Positions 24,972 through 34,108 of a stretch of 64,000 nucleotides of DNA are shown here, in pieces. Positions within the stretch are counted from its first letter, which is position 1; each line of letters starts with the position of its first letter. The DNA is from CAZTQN01 sp964615765 (GTDB taxonomy: Bacteria > Planctomycetota > Phycisphaerae > Phycisphaerales > UBA1924). The stretch lies in NCBI GenBank assembly GCA_964615765.1, contig CAZTQN010000008.1:1-64000 (forward strand). Direction: 5' to 3'. The notes below the pieces were generated by a model that saw nothing but the letters and a program-made list of their open reading frames with translations, was not told the DNA's origin and did not search any database. Position numbers and translations under genes: made by a program.

Positions 24972-26705
24972 TCAGGCGCCGATGGCGAGGAGCTGCTGGA
25001 TGAGCTGGTCGCTGGTGGTGATGACGCGGGAGGCGGCGGAGAAGCCGGTGGAGGCGAGAATCAGGTTGATGAACTCCTGCGAGAGTTCGGTGTTGGAGAG
25101 TTCGAGGGAGCCGCCGACGATCTTGCCGGCGCCGAGAGCCTGAGGCTCGGAGACGATGGGCACGCCGGAGTTGGGGCCGGTGCTGAAGAGGTTGGCGCCG
25201 ACTTCGACGAGGCCTTCCTGGTTGGCGAAGGTGGCGATGGGGATCTGGCCCAGGACGCGGGTGCGGCCGTTGGAGAAGGCGCCAGTGATGATGCCGTCGT
25301 CGCCGACGTTGTAGCCCTGGAGCGTGCCGGCGGGGGCGCCGTCGACGAAGGCGGCTTCGATGCGGGAGGGGCTGTTGTTCTGCGAGCCGTTGAAGGCGGT
25401 GACGTTGCCGGGGGCGCGGTTGAAGTCGAAGGTGAGGGACATGGGCGAGGTGGCGCCGGTGCCGGTGCGGTCGAGGGTGACCTGGAAGGAGGAGGGCTGG
25501 GAGATCTGCCCGTTCTCGTCGAAGGCGATGGTGCCGGTGCCGAGGGGGAGGCCGGTGCCGGCGGGGTTCTCGGGGCTCTCGGCGTACCAGCGCCAGGTGG
25601 TGCCGGAGCCGCCGACGCGCTGGACGAGGGCGAGGGTGATGTCGATGTTGACGGCCCCGCCGAGGGAGTCGTACGCGACGATGCGGGTGCGCACGCTCTC
25701 GCCGGTGGAGGTGGCGGCGAGGGTGGGGATGAACGGCGCGGGAGAACGGACGGTGCCAGCGGCGTCGAGGATCTGGAGGTCGGCACCTTCGATGTCGAGC
25801 CCGTTGACGGTGCCGGCGTTCGAGTCGATGGTGATGACGCCGGCGCCGTCGATGGTGACGCCGGGCAGGGTGCCGTCGGGGTTGCGGCCGGCGTCGGGCT
25901 GGATGGCCAGCGCGGTGGTGAGGAAGTTCATCAGGTCGTCAACGGTGGTGCCGGCGGTGATGGCGAGCGTCTGAGGGGCGAGGGTCTGGGTGCCCTTGCG
26001 AACGCCGGTGACGCGGAAGGTCTCGCCGGCGGAGAAGATGGCCGGGCCGCCGGAGGTGTTGGCGACGTCGGTGAGGGGCGTCGTGCCGTCGAGCGTGCCG
26101 GCGGCGCCGGCGCGGAGGAACAGGGGGCTCAGCGTGGTGCGCGAGCCGTTGGTGGGGAGCGGTCCGCCGGCGTTGAGCGTGCCGGTGAGGCTGGCGTAGG
26201 TGGATTGCTCGGCGACGGTGAGCGTGCCGGTGGGGATGCGGATGTCGCGGAGCTGGGAGCGGTCGATGTTGTAGTTGGCGTCGACGCCCCAGCCTTGAAC
26301 GCGTTCGCCGGAGACGGTGACGAGGTCGTTGGCGGCGTTCTGGCGGAAGGCGCCGGCGCGGGTGTAGAAGGGGGTGACGCCGCGTCGGACGATGAAGAAG
26401 CCGTCGCCGTCGATGGCCAGGTCGCGGGAATCGCCGGTGACGCTGAGCGAGCCGTTGGTGAAGTTGCGCTGGGTGCCGGCGACGACGGAGCCGAAGCCGA
26501 CCTGTGAGGGGTTCGTGCCGCCGGAGAAGGCGCCGGGGGCGGTGCCTTCGGAGAGGTTTCGGTAGAACTGGGTCGCGAAGAGCATGCGCGACGACTTGAA
26601 CGCCGTGGTGTTGGCGTTGGCGATGTTGTTACCGATGACGTCGAGCGACCGTGAGTTGACGGTCAGGCCGGCGAGCCCGGTGTACAGAGCGGTCGTGGAG
26701 GCCAT
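24972..26705 (-). CDS. flgE: Flagellar hook protein FlgE
   Basis: Product of 577 residues. The N-terminal rod-like motif is LYTGLAGLTVNSRSLDVIGN with NIANANTTAFKSSRM, and the FlgE-specific text QVGFGSVVAGTQRNFTNGSL and LAIDGDGFFIVRR follows. The middle (about 130-460) is the variable surface domain D1/D2. The C-terminus returns to the axial signature LELSNTELSQEFINLILAST, GFSAASRVI and DQLIQQLLAI. It builds the hook joining the rod to the filament. GGAG lies 5 bases before the ATG. The gene is preceded by flgD and a TIGR02530-type gene, the usual neighbours. Confidence 0.95.
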   Translation of the reverse strand: MASTTALYTGLAGLTVNSRSLDVIGNNIANANTTAFKSSRMLFATQFYRNLSEGTAPGAFSGGTNPSQVGFGSVVAGTQRNFTNGSLSVTGDSRDLAIDGDGFFIVRRGVTPFYTRAGAFRQNAANDLVTVSGERVQGWGVDANYNIDRSQLRDIRIPTGTLTVAEQSTYASLTGTLNAGGPLPTNGSRTTLSPLFLRAGAAGTLDGTTPLTDVANTSGGPAIFSAGETFRVTGVRKGTQTLAPQTLAITAGTTVDDLMNFLTTALAIQPDAGRNPDGTLPGVTIDGAGVITIDSNAGTVNGLDIEGADLQILDAAGTVRSPAPFIPTLAATSTGESVRTRIVAYDSLGGAVNIDITLALVQRVGGSGTTWRWYAESPENPAGTGLPLGTGTIAFDENGQISQPSSFQVTLDRTGTGATSPMSLTFDFNRAPGNVTAFNGSQNNSPSRIEAAFVDGAPAGTLQGYNVGDDGIITGAFSNGRTRVLGQIPIATFANQEGLVEVGANLFSTGPNSGVPIVSEPQALGAGKIVGGSLELSNTELSQEFINLILASTGFSAASRVITTSDQLIQQLLAIGA

Positions 26706-26833
26706 GGCGTCTCCGGCGGGGTGGGCGGGTGCGCTTGGGGCGCGGGGCGGGCGGGCCGGGGCGAGGCTCGCCCGGTGCGCGCGGGAACAGCGGGGCCTTT
26801 GTTCGAGCGCGCTCCGGCGCCGTCAAAGGACGA

Positions 26834-27370
26834 TCAGGACTGGGCTCGCTCCGCGAGCAGTCGGGCGATCGCCGGGTTCTCCGACGGGGCGATCGGGACG
26901 GACGAAGGCGAGCGCGCTCCGCGCGCCGCGGGGGATGAAGCCGCGTCGGCCCGGACGAGCGGGCCGAAGAGGCCGACCGGCGCGGCGGCGGGGCTCGTCG
27001 AGAGATCGAGCACGCCGTCGATACCGTCGATGAGGTTGGCGTCCTGCGCCGGGGTGACCTGGCGCTGGTGGACGTCGAGGATGAGCTTCTTGCCGTCGAG
27101 CACGACCAGGGCGTTGCGGACGCCAGCGGCTTCGAGACGGTCGGCCGCGGCGGCGAGCCGGGCGGACTGCTCATCGGACAACGTGAGATCGCTGATGGGG
27201 TCGATGGTGACGGGCCGATCGCTGGCGAGCGTGCCGGACTTGGCCTTGGCGAGCAGATCGGCGAAGGCGGGGCCGGCGACGGCGTCGCGACCGGCGGCGA
27301 CATCCAGGCTCGGACGGGCCGGGGCTACGCCCGAGAGCGATCGCAGGAGTTGGACTGGGTCGGCGGCCAT
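26834..27370 (-). CDS. Flagellar operon protein of the TIGR02530 type
   Basis: Product of 178 residues. The central part (residues 34-115) has the pattern of the small protein regularly found between flgD and flgE in Gram-positive and spirochaete operons: FADLLAKAK, then LTLSDEQSARLAAAADRLEA, AGVRNALVVLDGKKLILDVH and QVTPAQD. Both flanks are Ala/Ser/Pro-rich. The family's biochemical role is not established; from position it is assumed to serve hook assembly. Its position after flgD (23 bases) and before flgE supports the call. Confidence 0.72.
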   Translation of the reverse strand: MAADPVQLLRSLSGVAPARPSLDVAAGRDAVAGPAFADLLAKAKSGTLASDRPVTIDPISDLTLSDEQSARLAAAADRLEAAGVRNALVVLDGKKLILDVHQRQVTPAQDANLIDGIDGVLDLSTSPAAAPVGLFGPLVRADAASSPAARGARSPSSVPIAPSENPAIARLLAERAQS

Positions 27371-27393
27371 TGGGTGTGGGTGCTGCGAGCGGA

Positions 27394-27837
27394 TCAGCCG
27401 TTGGTCGCGGGCGGCGGTTCAACCAGTTCGTCGATGGCGTCGAAGCGCACGCGGTGCACGCGGTTGTCCGGGTCGACGATGGTGAGCACGGGCCCGTCGG
27501 CGGTGGCGCTGACGGAGCGGACGATGCCCTCGACACGGTCGAAGGTGGCGTTGAGGCCCGAGATGCCCTTGCCGATGAGCCCGGCGGCGGAGGCGAACTG
27601 GTTCTCCTTCACCAGGTCGTCGAGCTTGTCCTGCATGTCGATGCTGGCCTGGATGGAGCGCAGGTTGGACATGTCCTGGACGAGCTGGCTGGAGTCGTTG
27701 GGCTTGAGGGGGTCTTGACGGGAGAGTTCGGAGATGATGATCTTGACGAAGTCGCCGCTGGTGAGCTTGCTGTAGGCGTCGGTGGACGTGGTGGTGTTCG
27801 CCGAGAGCCCGGGGATGTTGGAGGTGATCTGCGACAT
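27394..27837 (-). CDS. flgD: Hook-cap assembly protein FlgD (short form)
   Basis: Product of 147 residues. The N-terminal half carries the FlgD signature (DFVKIIISELSRQDPLKPND, SSQLVQDMSNLRSIQAS) and the conserved SAAGLIGKGI. The C-terminal half (GIVRSVSATADGPVLTIVDP) is a small Tudor-like beta domain. The Ig/FN3-like domain present in the 230-residue enterobacterial protein is absent, as in Bacillus-type FlgD. FlgD caps the growing hook. It is placed between fliK and the TIGR02530-type gene. Confidence 0.92.
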   Translation of the reverse strand: MSQITSNIPGLSANTTTSTDAYSKLTSGDFVKIIISELSRQDPLKPNDSSQLVQDMSNLRSIQASIDMQDKLDDLVKENQFASAAGLIGKGISGLNATFDRVEGIVRSVSATADGPVLTIVDPDNRVHRVRFDAIDELVEPPPATNG

Positions 27838-27870
27838 GCGGCGATCCTCGGGTCCGGTGGGGAGAGAACG

Positions 27871-29619
27871 TCAGGCCAGAGCGTCGAGCACGAGGCGGCC
27901 GTCGGCGAGGACGCGGACGGGGCCGAGGTTGGGGAGCGTGATGAGCACGTCCTCCGCAGCCGCAGCGTGCGAGCGCGGGGCGCTCGCCGACTCGGTGTTC
28001 GCAAACGGCGCGCCGGGGGTGAAGGACTGCCCGGCGTCGGGGTTGGCGGGGTTGTTGAACGGTGCGGGCGCGGAAGATGCGCCAGCGGCGCCCGGCGTGG
28101 GCGCAGAAGCGGCCGACTCCGGTCGGTGAGTGTCGGGGCTGTTTGGATCGGGGCGGGTGGAGTCGGTGAGCGTGGGCAGCGCGGGGTCGCGCTGCGGGAA
28201 GGAGACGCCGGCGGCGCTGTCGGGGTCGACGCGGACGTCGAGCCCGCGGACGTCGATGCCGCGGGATTCGAGGCTGGTGCGCAGTCCGTCGAGCGCCGCG
28301 GTGATCGCGCCGGCGGCCTTGGGCGAGGCGACGTCGAACTTGGCGGCGACGGCGCCGGACCCGCGGTCGATCGCGACGCTGACGCGGACCTGGCCGAGGG
28401 ACGCGGGGTTCAGGCGGAGCGTGACCGCGCCGCTGAGCGCGTTCATCGACGCGAGCACGGCCCGCTCGAGCTGCGGCGCGAGGGCCGGGTTGGCGAGGGC
28501 TGGGTCGGCGGCGTGCTGCGTGCTCAGCAGGGCCTGAGCGGCGGATGCGGACCCGCCGCGGCCGGCGCCGGCGTGCTGACCATCGCGGCCGGCGTGACCG
28601 GCGTCGTTCGAGTGGCCGCCGAGGTCTGACGCGGCGGTTCGCGCGGGGGAACGGAGGTCGGCGGGCGCGCCGGCTGGAGCGAGGTCGCGCGGATCGCCGG
28701 GGCGCGTGTCGGCGGTGACGGGGCGCGGCGTCGGGGTGAGCAGGTTCAGCACGACGCCGGGCGTGGCGGGGGGACGCGCGGGCGATTCGTTCGGGGCGGC
28801 CGCGATCGCGGAGGATGCGGCGGTTGCGCGGGCGTCGCCGGAGTCTGTGCGGAGGGGCGTGGACGCGCCGCTGTCGCTCGGGGGCAGGATGGACGCGCTT
28901 GGCGTGGCAGGGTCAGTGACGGACGCGGAGATCGGCGCTGCGCTCGGCGTGTTCGCGGGCGACGGTGCGGACGCGGGCGAGGCGAGCGATGGGTCGGCGG
29001 CTGCGGTCGAGTCCGTGCGGGCGGCGTCGGCGCTGGCGCGGTTGGCGGGGCGGCCCCGATCGGTGACCGCGGTCCACGATGCGCGGGCGTGCTCCGGCAC
29101 GAGACGGAGGCGGGCCGGGTCGAGACCTTTGAGCGTGTCGGTGGCCACGACATCGAGCGTGCGGTCGGCGGCGATCTTGTCCGCGGCTTGGGCAACGGCG
29201 CTCACCGGGGCGGGCGGCGCGGCGATGACGGGCTTGAGCTCCGCGGCGGCCGGGTCGCTCGTCGGCGCCTGCGGGGTGAACAGGCCGGGGTCGGTGAGAT
29301 CGGGGTAGGCGGAGGTCGAGGCGTCGGACAGCGCGGGCACCGGCGGCTCGACGGGTTTGGCGGCGGGGTCCGTCGCGCGGGCGCCGGGACGCTGCTCGTC
29401 GGGCGCGGCGTCGGCGGCGGCGGGGGACTTGTCGTCCTGCCGCTTCTTGCGCAGACGGTCGGCGAAGTCCGCGCGGTCGGGCTTGGGCTCGCGCACTTTG
29501 CGCTCGGCGAGAGACTCCGTCGTGCGAGCGCGATCGCGCGTCGGCGAGAGACGGGCCGCGTCATCGAGACGCGGGAGCCCCAGCGGGATCGGGGCGAGCA
29601 GCGCCAGTCGGTTGGTCAT
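27871..29619 (-). CDS. fliK: Flagellar hook-length control protein FliK
   Basis: Product of 582 residues, mostly a low-complexity Ala/Pro/Thr/Asp-rich chain (about 20-400), as expected for a molecular ruler. The C-terminal FliK domain has VTLRLNPASLGQVRVSVAID then VAAKFDVASPKAAGAITAAL and LRTSLESRGIDVRGLDVRV, with the characteristic L-P-LG-V-V strand. It measures hook length and triggers the FlhB specificity switch. The N-terminal 19 codons overlap the motE-like gene by 59 bases in another frame. It is followed 33 bases later by flgD. Confidence 0.9.
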   Translation of the reverse strand: MTNRLALLAPIPLGLPRLDDAARLSPTRDRARTTESLAERKVREPKPDRADFADRLRKKRQDDKSPAAADAAPDEQRPGARATDPAAKPVEPPVPALSDASTSAYPDLTDPGLFTPQAPTSDPAAAELKPVIAAPPAPVSAVAQAADKIAADRTLDVVATDTLKGLDPARLRLVPEHARASWTAVTDRGRPANRASADAARTDSTAAADPSLASPASAPSPANTPSAAPISASVTDPATPSASILPPSDSGASTPLRTDSGDARATAASSAIAAAPNESPARPPATPGVVLNLLTPTPRPVTADTRPGDPRDLAPAGAPADLRSPARTAASDLGGHSNDAGHAGRDGQHAGAGRGGSASAAQALLSTQHAADPALANPALAPQLERAVLASMNALSGAVTLRLNPASLGQVRVSVAIDRGSGAVAAKFDVASPKAAGAITAALDGLRTSLESRGIDVRGLDVRVDPDSAAGVSFPQRDPALPTLTDSTRPDPNSPDTHRPESAASAPTPGAAGASSAPAPFNNPANPDAGQSFTPGAPFANTESASAPRSHAAAAEDVLITLPNLGPVRVLADGRLVLDALA

Positions 29620-30316
29620 TCGTGGGGCCCGGGCTTGCGGCGGTCTGTGCGGGCACGCCCCGCGTCCGGACTCGTTCGAGCAAACCCGCTGCCAACGCCG
29701 CGTCCTCTTTCACGAACTCCGCCATCACCTTGGCCCGCTTGCTCTCCTCCATGCGGGCGAGGTAATCGACGGCCTGAGCGGTGTTGTTCTCGTCGATCAT
29801 CGCCTTGAGCATCTGCTTGGCGTCGCGCGGCTTCTGACCCTCGAGCGTCGCCAAGGCGTCCTTGAACTGCTTGTCGACCGCGCTCTTGGCGGCCGAGGTG
29901 CGGGCGTCGTCGAGCGCCTTGCGCTCGGCGGCGAGGGCTTTCTCGCGCTGCTCGAGCTCGGCCAGCCGCGAGGCAAGCGCGGCGCGCAGGGCTTCGATCT
30001 CGTCGCGCTGGCGATCGAGACGCTGACGCTCCGACTCGTCCTTGGTGCGCTGCTGCTCGATCTGTTCGGCGGCGCCGGTTGGGGGTTCGGCGAGTTTGTC
30101 GGCGGCGGCGCGGTCGTTCTCGGCCTGCTCCTCCTCGGCCTGGGCGGTTGCCGCGGCGCGGGCCTCGTCGGCGATGCTGTGTGCGAAAACCTTGCGCACC
30201 GATTGCACGCGTTCGGCGTTGAGGCGGTCCGTCATCTTCAGCCACCCGATGAGCCCGCCGATGGCGAGCATGTTGGCGATGGCGACGCAGGCGAGGATGG
30301 TGAGCAGGGACTTCAT
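29561..30316 (-). CDS. MotE/YlxF-like flagellar protein
   Basis: Product of 251 residues: an N-terminal membrane helix (about 4-25, LLTILACVAIANMLAIGGLI), a long charged coiled coil (about 65-150, Gln/Glu/Arg-rich, LEQREKALAAERKALDDA), and a MgtE-N-like helical end (QFKDALATLEGQKPRDAKQM, then LKAMIDENNTAQAVDYLARM and ESKRAKVMAEF). This matches MotE/YlxF proteins, which in firmicutes and epsilonproteobacteria assist stators. The order fliJ-ylxF-fliK is the Bacillus order. Its ATG overlaps the fliJ stop by four bases; its 3' end overlaps fliK by 59 bases. Confidence 0.75.
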   Translation of the reverse strand: MKSLLTILACVAIANMLAIGGLIGWLKMTDRLNAERVQSVRKVFAHSIADEARAAATAQAEEEQAENDRAAADKLAEPPTGAAEQIEQQRTKDESERQRLDRQRDEIEALRAALASRLAELEQREKALAAERKALDDARTSAAKSAVDKQFKDALATLEGQKPRDAKQMLKAMIDENNTAQAVDYLARMEESKRAKVMAEFVKEDAALAAGLLERVRTRGVPAQTAASPGPTNDQPTGAARPDPAGAPASR

Positions 30317-30831
30317 GCGTCGGTCTCCGTCGGGTCATCGGCGCGGGCGTGCCGCATGACGGTCAGCTCGTCGAGGTCGGCCAGTTCGCGCCGGAGCAGG
30401 TCGCGGTCGAAGTCGGCGCGGCGTTTCTGCTTGAGCAGTTCGACGGCCTTGCGAGCGGCGCTGGCGCGGATGAGGGTCTGCCGTTCGCGGGCGAGGCTGG
30501 CCTGCACGCCGGCGAGTTCGAGGGCCAGTCGCCGGGCCGTGAGCGCGTGGTGCAGGCCGGCGTTGGTCTGCATGCGCACCGCGTCGAGCGGGACGCGGAC
30601 GGGCTGAGCGCGAGCCTCCCCCCCACTGCCGCCGGGCTGGACCGCGGCGGCGCCGAGATGGTCGCGGAGTTGGCGGCGTTCGTCCTGCATCTGCCGATTC
30701 AGGTCGCGCAGGCGGTCTTCGAGCTCGACGCGCCGGCGCTCGACCGCGGCGACCTTCACCTGCTGATCCCGCTCGGCGCGCTCGCGCTGTTCAAGCACGG
30801 GCTGGAGTTTGAAGATGAAGCGCCGGGGCAT
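30313..30831 (-). CDS. fliJ: Flagellar export protein FliJ
   Basis: Product of 172 residues forming one long antiparallel coiled coil: FIFKLQPVLEQRERAERDQQ at the N-terminus, a central break around GGSGGEA, and AARKAVELLKQKRRADFDRD, RRELADLDEL at the C-terminus, the usual FliJ signature. FliJ is the stalk of the FliI ATPase and carries chaperone traffic to FlhA. It is 35 bases after fliI and coupled to the motE-like gene through an ATGA overlap. Confidence 0.85.
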   Translation of the reverse strand: MPRRFIFKLQPVLEQRERAERDQQVKVAAVERRRVELEDRLRDLNRQMQDERRQLRDHLGAAAVQPGGSGGEARAQPVRVPLDAVRMQTNAGLHHALTARRLALELAGVQASLARERQTLIRASAARKAVELLKQKRRADFDRDLLRRELADLDELTVMRHARADDPTETDA

Positions 30832-30866
30832 GGCTGGATGGGTCCTGGTTCATGCACGAACGTGCG

Positions 30867-32231
30867 TCACGCGGCGGGGCGCTTGCCCTGGGTGAGTTGC
30901 TGCAGGGTGGCGCCGGCCTCGATCGCCAGGCGGACCATGCGGGCCTTGGCGCCGTCGAACGGTTCGATCTCGCGTGAGCCCTGCTGAAGGAGCGTGAGGA
31001 TGGCGTCGTTATGCCGGATCGCCGCGTCGACGACTGGGTTGGAGCCTTTGGCGTACGCGCCGATCTGGATGAGGTCTTCCGACTGGCGATAGGACGCGAG
31101 CAGGCGGATGAGCTGGCGGCGTGCGGCGATGTGGGCCGCGTCGGTGACGTCGTCGGCGACGCGCGAGACCGAATCGAGCACGTCGATCGCGGGGAAGTGG
31201 GCCCGCTGCGCGAGCGTGCGCGAGAGGACGATGTGCCCGTCGAGGATGCCGCGGGCGGCGTCGGCGATCGGCTCGGTCATGTCGTCGCCCTCGACCAGCA
31301 CGCTGTAAATGCCCGTGATCGAGCCGGGGCCGGAGGCGAGCGAGCCGGCCCGCTCGAGCAGGCGGGCGAGGGCGGCGAAGACGCTGGGCGTGTAGCCGCG
31401 GGTCGCGGGGGGCTCGCCGACGGAGAGGCCGATCTGGCGCTGCGCGTGCGCAAAGCGGGTGATGGAGTCCATGATGAGCAGGACGCTGCGGCCCAAGTCG
31501 CGGAACTGCTCGGCGACGGCGCAGGCGACCATGGCGGCCCGGGCGCGGAGGAGGGCCGACTCGTCGCTGGTGGCGACGACGACGACGCAGCGGGCCAGGC
31601 CGTCGGGCCCGAGCGTGTGCTCGATGAAGTCGCGGACTTCGCGCCCGCGTTCGCCGATGAGCGCGACGACGGAGACGTCGGCAGACGTGCCGCGGGCGGC
31701 GGAGCCCAGGAGCGTGCTCTTGCCCACGCCGGAGCCGGCGAAGACGCCGACGCGCTGCCCGCGGCCCAGGGTGGTCATGAGGTCGATGCTGCGGACGCCG
31801 GTGTAGAGCGGTTCGGTGATGCGTCGGCGCGCCAGCGGCGAAATCGGCTCGGGGTCGATCGGTCGGGGCACAGTGCCGTGCAGCGGGCCCTTGCCGTCGA
31901 TCGGGCGGCCCAGCCCGTCGATGACGCGCCCGAGCAGGGCGGGCCCGACGCCGACGGTCTGTGTTGCGTGCATGGCGACCACCGGATCGCCGGAGCGCAC
32001 GCCGGCGACGCCGGCGAGGGTCATGACAATGGCGAGATGATCATCAAAGCCCACAACCTCGCCCAGCACGGCGGGCCCGCCGGCGGCCTTGTCGATCTGC
32101 ACGAGCGAGCCGACGGGGACGGGCAGGTCGCGCACCAGCACGCTCAGCCCGCGGAGCGCGTGCACGCGGCCGGTGAGGCGCATGGGCTGCAGCCCGTCGA
32201 GCGTCTTCATCTGGGCCTGCAGGACGCTCAC
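30867..32231 (-). CDS. fliI: Flagellum-specific ATP synthase FliI
   Basis: Product of 454 residues, normal length. It has an F1-like beta-barrel N-terminus (10-90), Walker A AGSGVGKST (165-173), the IGERGREVRDFIEHTLGPDG stretch, Walker B VLLIMDSITRFAHAQRQI, and the family phrase SVGEPPATRGYTPSVFAALA with GSITGIYSVLVEGDDMTEPI. It powers initial unfolding of export substrates. The GTG start at 32231 overlaps the fliH stop (GTGA). It ends 35 bases before fliJ. Confidence 0.95.
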   Translation of the reverse strand: MSVLQAQMKTLDGLQPMRLTGRVHALRGLSVLVRDLPVPVGSLVQIDKAAGGPAVLGEVVGFDDHLAIVMTLAGVAGVRSGDPVVAMHATQTVGVGPALLGRVIDGLGRPIDGKGPLHGTVPRPIDPEPISPLARRRITEPLYTGVRSIDLMTTLGRGQRVGVFAGSGVGKSTLLGSAARGTSADVSVVALIGERGREVRDFIEHTLGPDGLARCVVVVATSDESALLRARAAMVACAVAEQFRDLGRSVLLIMDSITRFAHAQRQIGLSVGEPPATRGYTPSVFAALARLLERAGSLASGPGSITGIYSVLVEGDDMTEPIADAARGILDGHIVLSRTLAQRAHFPAIDVLDSVSRVADDVTDAAHIAARRQLIRLLASYRQSEDLIQIGAYAKGSNPVVDAAIRHNDAILTLLQQGSREIEPFDGAKARMVRLAIEAGATLQQLTQGKRPAA

Positions 32232-33049
32232 GGGCGGGCTCCGTGTGCGGGGGCGGGCGGAGATTGGTCGGCGTGGCCCGCGCCGGGGAGGAGGACCTCG
32301 ACGATGCGGTCGAGCTGTGCGTTGATTGAGGCGTCGATCTCGCCGCCGAGCCCGCCGCTAGAGACGGTGCGGGCGACGCTGCTCGACGGCCCCGCGACGG
32401 CGTGGGCCGCGGCCCCCGGCTCGCGCGTGCGTGCGACGCACGAGCCGCGGGCGAGTGCGGCGTCTTCGACGAGTTCCACGCTGCGCACGGCGGGGAACTG
32501 CGCCAGCAGGGGCTTGAGCGCCGCGTCGATCACGGGGCGATCGGCCGGGTTGACGGCGATGACCAGTTCGCTCGCGCGCACGAGCGTGCCCAGCACGGCC
32601 CGGAGTTGATCGACGACGATCCCGGGATCGAGCGCGATCGAACGCTTGACGACCTTGCCGGCGATCAGGCAGGCCAGCGCGATGACCTCGCGCTCGGCGG
32701 CTTGGGTCATGTGGTCGCGCTGCTGGCCGAAAGACGCCAGCGCCTTGGACCAGGCGTCGACGAGGCGATCGAGATCGGCGCGGCGGGCGGCGAGGGCCTC
32801 GGCGTGGGCGTCGGCGGCGCCTTTGACGCGGCCTTCGTCGACACCCTTGGCGAAGCCCGCGGCCCGGCCTTGTTCCGCCGCGCCCGAGATGATGCGCTCG
32901 CGCTCCTCGCGGGCTTCGGCGATGATGGCGTCGGCCTGAGCGCGGGCGTGCGCGATCATGGCCTGGCCTTGGCGGTGCAGGTCGCCCAAGTCCAGCACGA
33001 TCGCGCTCTTGGCGATCTTCTCGGCGTTGGCGTGCTTGATCAGGGCCAT
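32228..33049 (-). CDS. fliH: Flagellar assembly protein FliH
   Basis: Product of 273 residues. An N-terminal helix rich in A-x-x-A and charged residues (HRQGQAMIAHARAQADAII, AEAREERERIISGAAEQGRA) precedes GFAKGVDEGRVKGAADAHAE, the FliH-type glycine-spaced helix. The C-terminal domain has EREVIALACLIAGKVVKRSI and LVIAVNPADRPVIDAALKPL, shared with ATPase peripheral-stalk subunits. FliH dimers tether FliI to FliN. A Gly/Ser-rich tail of about 50 residues is extra. It is three bases from fliG and overlaps fliI. Confidence 0.88.
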   Translation of the reverse strand: MALIKHANAEKIAKSAIVLDLGDLHRQGQAMIAHARAQADAIIAEAREERERIISGAAEQGRAAGFAKGVDEGRVKGAADAHAEALAARRADLDRLVDAWSKALASFGQQRDHMTQAAEREVIALACLIAGKVVKRSIALDPGIVVDQLRAVLGTLVRASELVIAVNPADRPVIDAALKPLLAQFPAVRSVELVEDAALARGSCVARTREPGAAAHAVAGPSSSVARTVSSGGLGGEIDASINAQLDRIVEVLLPGAGHADQSPPAPAHGARP

Positions 33050-33052
33050 GGC

Positions 33053-34093
33053 TTACACGATCAGGTCGCTCTCTCCGCCGCGGCCGGAGATGATGATCTC
33101 GCCCGAGTCTTCCAGGCGGCGGACGATGTCGACGATGCGCTGCTGGGCCGACTCGACGTCGCTGACGCGCACCGGGCCCATGAACTGCATGTCTTCCTTG
33201 ATGAGCGTCGCCGCCCGCTCGGACATGTTCTTGAAGATCTTCTGCTGCAGATCGGGCGAAGCCGTCTTGAGCGCGAGCCCGAGCTCGTCGTTGTCGACTT
33301 CTTTCAGGATCATCTGGATGCCCTTGTCGTCGACCTTGAGGATGTCCTCGAAGACGAACATCAGGCGCCGGATCTCTTCGACCAGTTCGGGGTCCTCGCT
33401 CTCGAGCCCGTCCATGATGGACTTCTCGGTGGCCCGGTCGGCGAGGTTGAGGATCTCGGCGACCTTGGGGATGCCGCCGGCTTTTTCCATGCTCTGCGTA
33501 AGCATGTTGCTCAGGCGGCTCTCGAGCCCGCGTTCGACCTCCCGGATCACTTCCGGGTTGGTCTGCTCCATGTTCGCGATGCGCTTGATGACCTCGATCT
33601 GCTTCTGCACCGGCAGACCCACCAGAATCTCCGACGCCTTGTGGTGCGGCAGGTGGCACACGATCAGCGCGATCGTCTGCGGGTGCTCGTCCTGGATGAA
33701 CGTCAGCAGGTTCTCGCTCTCGGCCTTCTGCAGGAAACTGAACGGCGTCTTCTGCACCTGCGTCTGGATCTGCTGGAGCATCCGGTCCGCGGTGGCGGCG
33801 TCGAGGGACTGCTTGAGCAGTTCGCGGGCGTATTCCAGGCCGCCCTCGGTGAGGTACTGCTCGGCGACGGCGGTGTTGTAATACTCCTCGACGACGGCGC
33901 GGCGGAGCGGTTCGGGCACGCGCCCGAGCCCGGCGAGTTCGCGCGTGACTTCCTCGACGGCCTTGGGCGCAAGCTGCTTGAGCAGCGCCGACGCCGCCTG
34001 CGTCTCGAGCGTCATGAGCAGGATCGCCGCCTTGGTCAGCGGCTCGAGCTCGGCGGGGTTGGTCGGGAGCTTCTCGTTGGGCTTGCGCGGCAT
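33053..34093 (-). CDS. fliG: Flagellar motor switch protein FliG
   Basis: Product of 346 residues. All three FliG domains are visible: N-terminal (LTKAAILLMTLETQAASALL), middle with the FliM-binding phrase EHPQTIALIVCHLP (about 135-148), and C-terminal torque helices (DLQQKIFKNMSERAATLIKE, DMQFMGPVRVSDVESAQQRI). The EHPQ motif is intact although no fliM gene is seen in the window. It is 15 bases after fliF and 3 before fliH. Confidence 0.95.
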   Translation of the reverse strand: MPRKPNEKLPTNPAELEPLTKAAILLMTLETQAASALLKQLAPKAVEEVTRELAGLGRVPEPLRRAVVEEYYNTAVAEQYLTEGGLEYARELLKQSLDAATADRMLQQIQTQVQKTPFSFLQKAESENLLTFIQDEHPQTIALIVCHLPHHKASEILVGLPVQKQIEVIKRIANMEQTNPEVIREVERGLESRLSNMLTQSMEKAGGIPKVAEILNLADRATEKSIMDGLESEDPELVEEIRRLMFVFEDILKVDDKGIQMILKEVDNDELGLALKTASPDLQQKIFKNMSERAATLIKEDMQFMGPVRVSDVESAQQRIVDIVRRLEDSGEIIISGRGGESDLIV

Positions 34094-34108
34094 TGGGCGC
34101 CTCGGGCC

